DNA of 8,191 nt from Pseudomonadota bacterium (GTDB taxonomy: Bacteria; Pseudomonadota; Gammaproteobacteria; Pseudomonadales; UBA5518): positions 1-8,191 of the forward strand of contig CAUJIL010000225.1 in the NCBI GenBank assembly GCA_963204845.1, written 5' to 3'. Shown piece by piece: positions 1 to 7,265 of the stretch. Made by a program: the position numbers and the translations under genes. Position 1 is the stretch's first letter. Every line of letters begins with the position of its first letter. Below the pieces are notes generated by a model. That model saw only the letters and a list, made by a program, of their open reading frames with translations. It was not told the DNA's origin and did not search any database.

Positions 1-108
1 CAGTTCGAGCGCGATTCCGCCGGCCGCGCGGATCGCCTGTGCGAGCGCAGCCGCTTGCCCCGCCGGGCGGGTCACCAGTGCGCGGATTCCCGCCAGCGGT
101 GCATCCAT
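1..108 (-). CDS. hemD: Uroporphyrinogen-III synthase, N-terminal fragment (runs off left edge)
   Basis: Only the first 36 codons are present. They read MDAPLAGIRALVTRPAGQAA and then an alanine-rich helix ending GGIALEL at the window edge. The strand 'GIRALVTRPAGQ' followed by an amphipathic helix and 'AAGG' is the usual N-terminus of HemD, where the first beta strand leads into a conserved R-P segment. HemD cyclises hydroxymethylbilane, inverting ring D, to give uroporphyrinogen III for haem, sirohaem and cobalamin. The ATG lies 6 bp after the hemC stop, with a GAG stretch at the junction as a possible weak ribosome binding site. Translational coupling with hemC is therefore likely. The hemC-hemD order supports the call because the two enzymes act consecutively. 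The catalytic and C-terminal domain is outside the window, so the identity rests on the N-terminus and context. Confidence 0.85.
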   Translation of the reverse strand, partial: MDAPLAGIRALVTRPAGQAAALAQAIRAAGGIALEL

Positions 109-114
109 CGGCTC

Positions 115-1050
115 TCAGCTCGAAGCCCACAGTTCGCGCAGGATCGCGTCCGCGCCGTCGGCGAGCAGCCGTGCGGCGAGTTCCGCGCCCAGGCGCACGG
201 CGTCGGCGCGCGCGCCGCGGATCTCGCCGCGCACGATGCGCCGGCCGTCGTTGCTGCCGACCAGCCCGCGCAGCCACAGCCCGCCGCCGGACTCGATGAT
301 CGCGTGCCCGGCGATCGGTACCTGGCAGCCGCCCTGCAGTGCGCGGTTCAGCGCGCGCTCGGCGCGCACGCAGTCGCCGCAGTCGGCGTCGTCCAGCGGC
401 GCGAGCAGCGCGCGCAGCGCGACGTCGTCGCTGCGCATCTCCACGCCGATCGCGCCCTGCCCGACCGCCGGCAGCGACACCGCCGGCTCCAGCCGCGCGC
501 GGATGCGCTCGCCCATGCCGAGGCGCAGCAACCCGGCGCTGGCGAGCACGATCGCGTCGTACTCGCCCGCGTCGAGCTTGCGCAGGCGCGTATTCACGTT
601 GCCGCGCAGGTCGAGGATCCGCAGGTCGGGTCGCAGCGCGCGCAGCTGGCACTGGCGGCGCAGGCTCGAGGTGCCGACCCGCGCACCCTGCGGCAGCTCG
701 TCGAGCGTGGCGACCGCGTTGGCGACCAGTGCGTCGTGCGGATCCTCGCGCGCGAGGATCGCGCCGATTCCCAGGCCCGCCGGAAACTCCATCGGCACGT
801 CCTTCATCGAGTGCACCGCAAGATCCGCCTGCCCGTCGAGCATCGCGCTCTCGAGTTCCTTGACGAACAAGCCCTTGCCGCCGATCTTCGCCAGCGGCAC
901 GTCGAGGATGCGGTCGCCCTGCGTCTGCAGCGCCAGCAGCTCGACGCGCAGGCCCGGGTGCGCGGCGAGCAGGCGTTCGCGCACGTGCTCGGCCTGCCAC
1001 AGCGCGAGCTGGCTCCTGCGGGTTGCGATGCGAAGGACGCGGTCGTTCAT
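115..1050 (-). CDS. hemC: Hydroxymethylbilane synthase (porphobilinogen deaminase)
   Basis: This cytosolic enzyme polymerises four porphobilinogen molecules into hydroxymethylbilane using a covalently bound dipyrromethane cofactor. Seen from the chosen start (MNDRVLRIATRRS, 311 aa): the N-terminal RIATRRSQLALWQ strand-helix, PLAKIGGKGLFVKELE, the catalytic-loop motif HSMKDVP with Asp84, GTSSLRRQ and LRGNVNTRL (substrate and cofactor phosphate/carboxylate contacts), and LQGGCQVPI carrying the cofactor-attachment cysteine at residue 242. Asp84 and Cys242 fall on exactly the E. coli HemC numbers, which is why I prefer 1050 over the upstream in-frame ATG at 1083. The latter would add 11 residues (MATPRPAQKRH). 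Neither start has a strong Shine-Dalgarno. The gene lies between algR and hemD on the same strand, as in Pseudomonas. A DCGDC segment about 15 residues before the cofactor cysteine is unusual. Family assignment is very secure; the start is less so. Confidence 0.96.
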   Translation of the reverse strand: MNDRVLRIATRRSQLALWQAEHVRERLLAAHPGLRVELLALQTQGDRILDVPLAKIGGKGLFVKELESAMLDGQADLAVHSMKDVPMEFPAGLGIGAILAREDPHDALVANAVATLDELPQGARVGTSSLRRQCQLRALRPDLRILDLRGNVNTRLRKLDAGEYDAIVLASAGLLRLGMGERIRARLEPAVSLPAVGQGAIGVEMRSDDVALRALLAPLDDADCGDCVRAERALNRALQGGCQVPIAGHAIIESGGGLWLRGLVGSNDGRRIVRGEIRGARADAVRLGAELAARLLADGADAILRELWASS

Positions 1051-1081
1051 GTGCCGTTTCTGCGCCGGGCGAGGGGTCGCC

Positions 1082-1087
1082 ATGATA
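1082..1087 (-). promoter_or_regulatory. Possible -10 element of an internal hemC promoter
   Basis: The minus strand reads CGTATCATGG, giving TATCAT, which matches the sigma-70 -10 consensus at 5 of 6 positions. It lies in the gap between algR and hemC. Initiation about 7 bases downstream would leave a leader of roughly 25 bases before the hemC ATG at 1050. The box includes two bases of the alternative hemC ATG at 1083, so this promoter could not serve that start. I see no convincing -35 hexamer, so the call is weak. Confidence 0.22.
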
Positions 1088-1108
1088 CGGCACTCGCGCC
1101 GCGCGCGC

Positions 1109-1837
1109 TCAGAGCGCCTTCAGGCGTGCGCGCACCTCCGCGAGGTGCCGGCGGCTGATCTGCGGCTCGGCGTCGATGCCGGCCAGGGTGACCGCGCACT
1201 CGCCACCCGCGCGGCGCGCGATGCCGGTGACGTGCCGGATCGCGACCAGCGCGTTGCGGTGCACGCGCAGGAACACGCCCGGGAACTCGGTCTCGATCTC
1301 GCGCAGGCTGTCGTCGAGCAGCGCGCTCGCGCCGGGCAGCAGCGCGGTGACGTACTTGTGGTCGGCGATCAGCGCGCGCACCTCCGCGACCGGGACCAGA
1401 CGCGTGGTGCCAGCGTGGTGGCTGCCGAAGTAGCGGCGCGGCTCGGGCGCACCCTGCGCCAGCGCATCGACCTGCGCGCGGGTGGTGATGCGCGCCGCCG
1501 CGAGCGCCGCGTCGAGCTTGTCGCGCTGCACGGGTTTCAGCAGGTAACCGGCCGCGCGGCTCTCGAAGGCCGCGATCGCGTACTCGTCGTACGCCGTGCA
1601 GAAGATGATCGCCGGCGGTTCGGCGCCGCGCATGATGTGGCGCGCGGCCTCCAGCCCGTCCATTCCCGGCATGCGGATGTCGAGCAGGATCACCGCGGGT
1701 TGCGCGGCGTCGTTGAGCGCGATGGCCTCGATGCCATTGCCTGCCTCCAGCACCTCGACGCCGTCGCCGCGCGCCGCAAGCAGCCGTTTCAGCCGTTCGC
1801 GCGCCAGCGGTTCGTCGTCGACGACGAGCACCTTCAT
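1109..1837 (-). CDS. algR: AlgR-like LytTR-family response regulator
   Basis: The 242-aa protein has two domains. Residues 1-115 form a receiver domain: MKVLVVDDEP supplies the acidic pair Asp7/Asp8, LLDIRMPGMDG holds the phosphoacceptor Asp53, Thr81 lies in FCTAYDEYA, and Lys101-Pro102 sit in AAGYLLKPV. Residues about 142-240 form a LytTR DNA-binding domain, with EVRALIADHKYVTAL, FLRVHRNALVA and ISRRHLAEVRARL. In Pseudomonas AlgR controls alginate, type IV pili and other virulence and envelope genes with the kinase AlgZ/FimS; the regulon here is unknown. The start ATG overlaps the upstream kinase stop in ATGA (4 bp), indicating translational coupling. Placement between the kinase gene and hemC matches the Pseudomonas fimS-algR-hemC order and supports orthology rather than a generic LytTR regulator. 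Confidence 0.93.
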   Translation of the reverse strand: MKVLVVDDEPLARERLKRLLAARGDGVEVLEAGNGIEAIALNDAAQPAVILLDIRMPGMDGLEAARHIMRGAEPPAIIFCTAYDEYAIAAFESRAAGYLLKPVQRDKLDAALAAARITTRAQVDALAQGAPEPRRYFGSHHAGTTRLVPVAEVRALIADHKYVTALLPGASALLDDSLREIETEFPGVFLRVHRNALVAIRHVTGIARRAGGECAVTLAGIDAEPQISRRHLAEVRARLKAL

Positions 1838-2880
1838 CGCGGCGGCTCCACCGGAATCGTCAGCCGCGCGAGGTAGCTGCCCGGGCCCGCTTCGGTGTCG
1901 AAGCGGGCGTGGCCACCGTAGATCGCGTGCAGGCGGTCACGGATGTTCGCCAGCGCGATTCCCGAACCGGCGCTGGGAGCGACCGCGTCCGGCGGCAGCG
2001 GATTCGCCACCTCGATGATCAGCGAGTCGCCACGCTGGCGCAGCGCGAAGCGCACGCGGCCGCCTTCGGCGAGTTTCTGGATGCCGTGATAGACCGCGTT
2101 CTCGAGCAGCGGCTGGATGCTGAGCGGCGGCACGCGCAGCGTGGCCGCCAGCGCGCCGAACTCCTGCTCCACCGCCAGCCGCTCGCCCAGTCGCAGTTGC
2201 TCGAGACGCAGGTAGCGCTCGCAGAGATCCAGTTCCTCGGCGAGCGGCACCGTCGCGCTGCCTTCGCGCAGGCTGGCGCGAAACAGCGCCGAGAGGTCCT
2301 CGACCGCGCGCTCGGCGCGCTCGGGGTCGAGCGGGATCAGGCTGGCGATGATGTTCATGCTGTTGAACAGGAAATGCGGGCGGATGCGCGCCTGCAGCGC
2401 GGCCACCCGCGCGTCGAGCCCGGCGCGCTGCTGGCGCAGCAGTTCGCCCTGCAGGTGGAAGTAGCGCAGCGCCGCACCGCCGAGCAGCGCGGCGATCGCG
2501 ACGTCGCGCCCCAGCCACCACGGGTCGGGGGCCGGCGTCGCGCCGAAGCGCAGCAGCCCGAGCAGCGCCTGCGCCCCGAGATTCGAGGCCGCGCAGACGC
2601 CGATCACCAGCGCATAGGCGAACGCCGCGCCGCTCGCCAGCGGCCAGCGCGCGATGCGCGCGCGCAGCAGGCACAGTAGCGCGGCGCTGGCGAGCATGTT
2701 CCAGAGGATGAACGCGGCGCTGCGCCCCAGGCCGATCCAGTCGAAGCGTTCCAGGCCGTCCGCGTACAGTTCGAAGTCGAGCGCGAGCAGCACGCCGATC
2801 AGCAGCAGGAACAGCACCGCCGCCGGCTGGCACAGATCCGGGATCAGGAAGCTTCGCGCGGGAGGCGACGGCGGATTCAT
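1834..2880 (-). CDS. algZ: AlgZ/FimS-like LytS-family sensor histidine kinase
   Basis: Membrane histidine kinase of 348 aa, the expected partner of the adjacent AlgR. The N-terminus (MNPPSPPARSFLIPDLCQPA) leads into hydrophobic segments at about 19-35, 54-72, 81-98 and 126-138, with no large periplasmic sensor domain. A coiled-coil-like linker (about 142-166) precedes the His_kinase (PF06580-type) motif RPHFLFNSMN, with phosphoacceptor His169. The ATP-binding part has the N box LLENAVYHGI (Glu260, Asn261) and a glycine segment SAGSGIALANIRDRL near 303-317. The usual D-x-G-x-G box is replaced by VANPLPP (291-297). The reading frame stays open far upstream into the argH antisense region, but the start at 2880 fits the approximate family length (about 350 aa) and places the conserved P-[DE]-L-C segment near the N-terminus. 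It is transcribed divergently from argH and overlaps algR by 4 bp. The stimulus is unknown. Confidence 0.9.
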   Translation of the reverse strand: MNPPSPPARSFLIPDLCQPAAVLFLLLIGVLLALDFELYADGLERFDWIGLGRSAAFILWNMLASAALLCLLRARIARWPLASGAAFAYALVIGVCAASNLGAQALLGLLRFGATPAPDPWWLGRDVAIAALLGGAALRYFHLQGELLRQQRAGLDARVAALQARIRPHFLFNSMNIIASLIPLDPERAERAVEDLSALFRASLREGSATVPLAEELDLCERYLRLEQLRLGERLAVEQEFGALAATLRVPPLSIQPLLENAVYHGIQKLAEGGRVRFALRQRGDSLIIEVANPLPPDAVAPSAGSGIALANIRDRLHAIYGGHARFDTEAGPGSYLARLTIPVEPPR

Positions 2881-2917
2881 GCAGCGTGGTTCCGGTGCCG
2901 CGACAGGGCCTGGCCCG

Positions 2918-2923
2918 AGTGTA
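2918..2923 (-). promoter_or_regulatory. Candidate -10 box of the algZ-algR promoter
   Basis: The minus strand reads GCTACACTCGGG, giving TACACT (4 of 6 to TATAAT, including the key A at position 2 and the final T). Initiation about 7 bases downstream would give a leader of roughly 30 bases before the algZ ATG at 2880. The best -35 candidates, such as GGCACA at 19-bp spacing, match only half the consensus. Position and similarity to the other -10 boxes in the window are the main support. Confidence 0.35.
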
Positions 2924-2993
2924 GCAAAGCAACTCCGGCGGCTGTGCCGGCGCGCGGCGGCGGGCGCGCCGCCACGCGCCCGTACCCAAACGG

Positions 2994-2999
2994 TATAAT
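2994..2999 (+). promoter_or_regulatory. -10 box of the argH promoter
   Basis: A perfect TATAAT occurs in the context ACGGTATAATCGCGC, standing out in a region that is otherwise almost pure G and C. Initiation about 7 bases downstream would place +1 near 3006 and leave a leader of about 29 bases before the argH ATG at 3035. The -35 is weak: GCCACG at 17-bp spacing matches only two positions. An activator or an extended contact may be needed. A sequence resembling an AlgR box directly abuts the hexamer. Confidence 0.6.
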
Positions 3000-3034
3000 C
3001 GCGCGCCATCGCAGCCCGGGACCCGGACATCACC

Positions 3035-4447
3035 ATGGAAAAGCCGCAGACCTCCACGCTCTGGGGGGGACGTTTCAGCGAATCCACCGACGCCTTCGTG
3101 CAGCGCTTCACGGCCTCGGTGCAGTTCGACCGGCGGCTCGCGCTGCACGACATCCGCGGCTCGCTGGCGCACGCGGCGATGCTGGCACGCGCGGGACTGC
3201 TGGGCGCCGACGAGCACGCAGCGATCGTCACCGGGCTCGCGGAGATCCGCCGCGAGATCGAGGACGGCCGCTTCGAGTGGAGCGTCGAGCTCGAGGACGT
3301 GCACATGAACATCGAGGCGCGTCTGACCGCGCGGATCGGCATCGCCGGCAAGAAGCTGCACACCGGGCGTTCGCGCAACGACCAGGTCGCGACCGATGTG
3401 CGGCTGTACCTGCGCGATGCGATCGACGCCATCGCCGCCGAGCTGACGCGGCTGCAGCGGGCGCTGGTCGGGCTGGCCGCGCGTGAGGCGGCGACGATCA
3501 TGCCCGGCTTCACGCACCTGCAGACCGCGCAGCCGGTGACCTTCGGACACCACATGCTGGCGTGGAACGAGATGCTCGAACGCGATCACGGCCGCCTCGT
3601 GGACTGCCGCGCGCGACTGAACGTCTCGCCGCTCGGCGCCGCCGCGCTGGCCGGCACCAGTTACCCGATCGACCGCGAGTTCACCGCCGCCGAGCTCGGC
3701 TTCGCGGCGCCGGCGCGCAACAGCCTCGATGCGGTCTCGGACCGGGACTTCGCGATCGAGTTCTGCGCCTTCGCCGCGCTGCTGATGACGCACCTGTCGC
3801 GCTTCAGCGAGGAACTGGTGCTGTGGACCTCGGCGCAGTTCGGGTTCGTGAACCTGCCCGACCGCTTCTGCACCGGCTCCTCGATCATGCCGCAGAAGAA
3901 AAACCCCGACGTCCCGGAGCTGGTGCGCGGCAAGAGCGGTCGCGTCGCCGGCCACCTGATGAGCCTGCTGATGCTGATGAAGTCGCAGCCGCTCGCGTAC
4001 AACAAGGACAACCAGGAAGACAAGGAGCCGCTGTTCGACACCATCGACACGGTGCGCGACGCGCTGCACGCCTTCGCCGACATGATGCCGGCGCTGACCG
4101 TGAACGCCCCGGCGATGCGCGAGAGCGCGCGGCGCGGCTTCGCGACCGCCACCGACCTCGCCGACTACCTGGTGCGCAAGGGCATGGCGTTCCGCGACGC
4201 GCACGAGGTGGTCGGCAAGGCGGTGGCGGCCGGCGTCGCCAGCGGCACCGACCTTGCCGACATGTCGCTGGAGACGCTGCAGGGCTTCAGCGCCACCATC
4301 GGTCCCGACGTGTTCGCGGTGCTGAGCCTCGAGGGTTCGGTGAACGCGCGCGACCACGTCGGCGGCACCGCGCCGCGGCGCGTCGCCGTGGCGGCGGCCG
4401 ATGCGCTGGAGCGCCTGGAAGCGCGCACCTCGCCACGGAATGCCTGA
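3035..4447 (+). CDS. argH: Argininosuccinate lyase
   Basis: Cytosolic enzyme of the fumarase/aspartase superfamily that cleaves argininosuccinate to arginine and fumarate, the last step of arginine synthesis. At 470 aa it is close to the usual length (about 460). Visible motifs: the N-terminal LWGGRFSES; DVHMNIEARL (89-98); TGRSRNDQVATD (110-121); GFTHLQTAQP (158-167) with the general-acid His161; and the superfamily signature GSSIMPQKKNPD (281-292), whose Ser283 is the catalytic base region. The C-terminus carries the expected KGMAFRDAHEVVG segment. The ATG at 3035 is preceded by a weak purine-containing stretch (CCCGGACATCACC). The gene is divergent from algZ-algR, as in Pseudomonas, and is followed directly by cyaA on the same strand. 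All catalytic motifs are intact, so it should be functional. Confidence 0.98.
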   Translation: MEKPQTSTLWGGRFSESTDAFVQRFTASVQFDRRLALHDIRGSLAHAAMLARAGLLGADEHAAIVTGLAEIRREIEDGRFEWSVELEDVHMNIEARLTARIGIAGKKLHTGRSRNDQVATDVRLYLRDAIDAIAAELTRLQRALVGLAAREAATIMPGFTHLQTAQPVTFGHHMLAWNEMLERDHGRLVDCRARLNVSPLGAAALAGTSYPIDREFTAAELGFAAPARNSLDAVSDRDFAIEFCAFAALLMTHLSRFSEELVLWTSAQFGFVNLPDRFCTGSSIMPQKKNPDVPELVRGKSGRVAGHLMSLLMLMKSQPLAYNKDNQEDKEPLFDTIDTVRDALHAFADMMPALTVNAPAMRESARRGFATATDLADYLVRKGMAFRDAHEVVGKAVAAGVASGTDLADMSLETLQGFSATIGPDVFAVLSLEGSVNARDHVGGTAPRRVAVAAADALERLEARTSPRNA

Positions 4448-4456
4448 GCCGCTGGC

Positions 4457-4462
4457 TATACT
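4457..4462 (+). promoter_or_regulatory. Candidate -10 box directly upstream of cyaA
   Basis: TATACT (5 of 6 to TATAAT) lies in GGCTATACTTGGCGGC between the argH stop and the preferred cyaA ATG at 4470. The box ends only 7 bases before that ATG, so +1 would fall at or within 1-2 bases of the start codon. No good -35 hexamer was found. This is either a promoter for a leaderless cyaA transcript or a chance AT-containing stretch in the argH-cyaA junction. Confidence 0.35.
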
Positions 4463-4469
4463 TGGCGGC

Positions 4470-7250
4470 ATGCCCGCGCAGGCCGCACCAGCATCCGAGC
4501 ACACCGAGGTCGATCGCAGGCAGCTGCGCACGATCCGCACGCGCTTTCGCGCGATCAACGCGGCGCGGCTCGAGCGCGTGCGCGCGATGCTGCCGCCGCG
4601 CCATCGCGACTTCCTCGACCTCCTGCCGCTGCTGCTGCACCTGAACCACCCGGCGCTGCCCGGCTACGTATCGCAGCGCGCGCCGTGCGGCATCACGGGC
4701 TGGTCGCCGCCGGCCGCCACGCTGGCGCTGGCAACGCGCCTGGCGCGCAGCTTCGCACCGCAACGCCGCGCGCCGGGCGAGGCGCGCATCCACGCGGTCT
4801 ACCTGATGGGCAGCCCCGGCACGCTGGGGCACTCCGACCGCAGCGACCTCGACATCTGGGTCTGCTATCCGCACGACCTCGAGCCCGAGGCGCTCGTGCT
4901 GCTCGCGCGCAAGACCACGCTGCTGCACGAATGGGCCGCCACGCTGGGGCTCGAGGCACACCTGTTCCTGATGAACGGCGAGAAGTACCGCAGCGGCGAG
5001 CGCGAACCGCTGACCGGCGAGAACTGCGGCTCGACGCAGCATCACCTGCTGCTCGACGAGTTCTATCGCACCGGCGTGCTGCTCGCCGGCCGCATGCCCG
5101 CCTGGTGGCTGGTTCCCCCCGCGCACGAGCGCGATCACGCCGCCTGGTGCGCGCAGCTGCTCGGCAGGCGCCATGTGCGCGCCACCGATGTAGTCGATTT
5201 CGGCGGCGTGGCCGGACTGCCGGCGGGCGAGTTCCTGGGCGCCGGCATCTGGCAGCTCTACAAGGCGATCGACTCACCGTACAAATCGCTGTTGAAGCTG
5301 CTGCTGTTCGAGGTCTACGCGAGCGAGCTCCCCGAGGTGCGTCCACTCAGCGCCGACTGCCGGCGCACCGTCTACGCCGGCGTCACCGACATCGACGAGA
5401 TCGATCCGTACGTGATGATCTACCGGCGCATCGAACGCTACCTGCAGGAGCGTGGCCAGGAGGAGCGGCTCGAGATCGTGCGCCGCTGCCTGTACTACAA
5501 GGCCGGCAAGAAGCTGTCGGTGGCGCCGCGCGACGGCCGGTCCTCGTGGCAGCGGCGGCTGATGGAACGGCTGGTCGGCGACTGGGGCTGGGACGCCACG
5601 AAGCTCGCGCGGCTCGATGCGCGCCGCCAGTGGAACATCCTGGAGGTCGAGGCCGAGCGCAACGAACTGGTGCGCGAACTGCGCGCGAGTTACCGCTTCC
5701 TGGCCGATTTCGCGCGCCGCGAGACCGGCGCGAACACCGCCGACCGGCACGAGCTTGCGGTGCTGGGGCGGCGTCTGTACGCCGCCTACGAACGCCAGGA
5801 CGGCAAGATCGACACCGTGAATCCCGGCCGCGCCATCGACGTCGCCGAACGCGAGGTCGAGGTGCGCGCCACGCGGGCGGAGGGCGGCGCGCCGGTGCGC
5901 TGGGGCGTGTGGCGCGGCGGCAATGCGGGGACGGCGGTGTTGCGCCAGAGCGACAGCCTCAGCGAGCTGCTTGGCTGGTGCGTGGTCAACGGCGTGATCG
6001 GCGAGCGCACGCGCGTGGCGACCCGGGCGCGCGAGGACGGCCTGCGCGACGACGAGGCGCGCGCGATGCTGCGCGAGCTGCGGCGGTTCATCGCCGACGG
6101 CGCCGCTGCGCGCGAGGTGGCGTTCGGGCAAGGCGCGCTGGTCACCGCGCTGCTGGTGTTCGTGAACGTGGCCGATGACCCGTTGCGCGCGGCGCGCGAG
6201 CGCGGCGTGCAGCGGGTGAGCAGCCGCACCGATTCGCTGGGCTACAGCGCGCTGCGCGAGAACCTGGTGCTGAACCTGGAGACCGTCGCACGCACCAGCT
6301 GGGGCGAGCTGCTGTGCGCGCGCCACGACGGCGTCGAGGGCCTGCTGCGCTGCCTCGGCGAGTACCTGCAGGCCGGCGGCCGCGGCAGCCGGCCGCAGCT
6401 CGTGGTGCGGTGCTTCTGCCCTAGCCGGGCACCGGCGATCGCCGCGCGCGTCGGCGAACTGTTCGCCGATCTCGGCCGGCATTTCCACCGCGAGCGCGGC
6501 GACGCCGCGCGCTACGTGCTCGAGATCGGCGAGCGATTGCACCTGCTCGGCTTGCGCAACGGCGCCAGCCGCGCGCAGAGCGCCGACGACCTCGCCGGGC
6601 TGTATCGCTTGCTCGCCGAGCCGCAACCGCAGTGGAGTCCGATCGCGGTCGACCGTCACGCGCTCGCCCGCCACCCGCTGCGCGCGCTGCTCGCACGCGC
6701 CCAGCCGTGGCGCTGTTGCGTGTTCGTCGAGACGGGGGCGGAGCGCGTGGCGATCACCATCAGCGACGAGCACGGCTCGCTGTGGCGCACCGATTACCCC
6801 GCGCAGCACGAAACGGCGCAGCTCGGCGCGCTAGCGCGCTTCCTCGACGCCGTGCGCGCGCACCAGGGCGGCAATGCGGCGCCGAGCACGGCGCCGGCGT
6901 GGTTCCGCCTGCTGCGTCCGGCCGGAGGCGATTACCTGGCGCAGGAGATGCCGTCGCCGGCGGCGCGCGCGCCGGGGTGCATCGAACTGGGCGCGCTCGC
7001 GAGCGGCGGCGACGGCGTGTTCACGCTGCGCTGCGACGACCAGGGTTTCACCGCCTTCCACCCCGACGGCGAGCCGCCGCCACGGCTGCTCGCGCTGCTG
7101 AGGCGCCGCCGCGCGGCCTCCGGCGCGCTGCCCGTGTGCGTGGTCGACCTCGCGCTGCCCGAAGCGACGCAGGCGGCGGCGCCGACGGCTCGTTATCTGC
7201 ACGAGCGCGCGCGCATCGAGCAGGCGCTGGAACGCGTGTTGCGCGAGTGA
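4470..7250 (+). CDS. cyaA: Class I adenylate cyclase
   Basis: Makes cAMP from ATP; the product normally acts through CRP/Vfr-type regulators. The protein is 926 aa, against 848 in E. coli. The N-terminal catalytic nucleotidyltransferase-like domain (about 15-540) shows LLPLLLHLNHPALPGY, then YLMGSPGTLGHSDRSDLDIW, where Ser115, Ser125, Asp126, Asp128 and Trp130 line up with the E. coli active-site residues. It continues with GENCGSTQHHLLLDEFYRT (183-201) and the class I signature WQLYKAIDSPYK (261-272). A second family segment, ARTSWGELLCARHDG (607-621), lies in the less conserved C-terminal part, which in enterobacteria is regulatory. No membrane segment is visible, so it should be cytosolic. 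Start choice: 4470 leaves about 20 residues before the conserved LRTIRTRFRAIN. An in-frame ATG at 4440 would overlap the end of argH by 8 bp and add 10 residues. The gene follows argH closely and may be partly co-transcribed with it. Confidence 0.95.
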   Translation: MPAQAAPASEHTEVDRRQLRTIRTRFRAINAARLERVRAMLPPRHRDFLDLLPLLLHLNHPALPGYVSQRAPCGITGWSPPAATLALATRLARSFAPQRRAPGEARIHAVYLMGSPGTLGHSDRSDLDIWVCYPHDLEPEALVLLARKTTLLHEWAATLGLEAHLFLMNGEKYRSGEREPLTGENCGSTQHHLLLDEFYRTGVLLAGRMPAWWLVPPAHERDHAAWCAQLLGRRHVRATDVVDFGGVAGLPAGEFLGAGIWQLYKAIDSPYKSLLKLLLFEVYASELPEVRPLSADCRRTVYAGVTDIDEIDPYVMIYRRIERYLQERGQEERLEIVRRCLYYKAGKKLSVAPRDGRSSWQRRLMERLVGDWGWDATKLARLDARRQWNILEVEAERNELVRELRASYRFLADFARRETGANTADRHELAVLGRRLYAAYERQDGKIDTVNPGRAIDVAEREVEVRATRAEGGAPVRWGVWRGGNAGTAVLRQSDSLSELLGWCVVNGVIGERTRVATRAREDGLRDDEARAMLRELRRFIADGAAAREVAFGQGALVTALLVFVNVADDPLRAARERGVQRVSSRTDSLGYSALRENLVLNLETVARTSWGELLCARHDGVEGLLRCLGEYLQAGGRGSRPQLVVRCFCPSRAPAIAARVGELFADLGRHFHRERGDAARYVLEIGERLHLLGLRNGASRAQSADDLAGLYRLLAEPQPQWSPIAVDRHALARHPLRALLARAQPWRCCVFVETGAERVAITISDEHGSLWRTDYPAQHETAQLGALARFLDAVRAHQGGNAAPSTAPAWFRLLRPAGGDYLAQEMPSPAARAPGCIELGALASGGDGVFTLRCDDQGFTAFHPDGEPPPRLLALLRRRRAASGALPVCVVDLALPEATQAAAPTARYLHERARIEQALERVLRE

Positions 7251-7265
7251 GTGCTCGCACGCCCG

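Noticed and set aside
236..1876. 546-codon plus-strand frame opposite hemC and algR
   Set aside because: Ser/Arg-rich shadow of two confidently identified minus-strand genes.
2881..3034. CRP/Vfr-type palindromic site in the divergent promoter region
   Set aside because: I looked for TGTGA-N6-TCACA-like halves because cyaA is nearby, but found no convincing pair.
2881..3555. N-terminal extension of the AlgZ frame beyond 2880, for example the ATG at 3009
   Set aside because: The added sequence would cross the argH promoter and coding region, is Arg/Ala/Ser-rich, and makes the protein far longer than FimS/AlgZ. The conserved P-D-L-C segment already lies close to the start at 2880.
1937..4558. 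873-codon open frame on the minus strand spanning algZ, the divergent promoter region and argH
   Set aside because: Low-complexity Arg/Ala/His/Gln-rich translation, antisense to argH and out of frame with algZ. In very GC-rich DNA, stop codons are rare in shadow frames. No family motif is seen.
5274..6809. 511-codon open frame antisense to cyaA
   Set aside because: Its translation is compositionally biased and has no recognisable domain. It lies wholly opposite well-conserved cyaA coding sequence and has no independent start signals.
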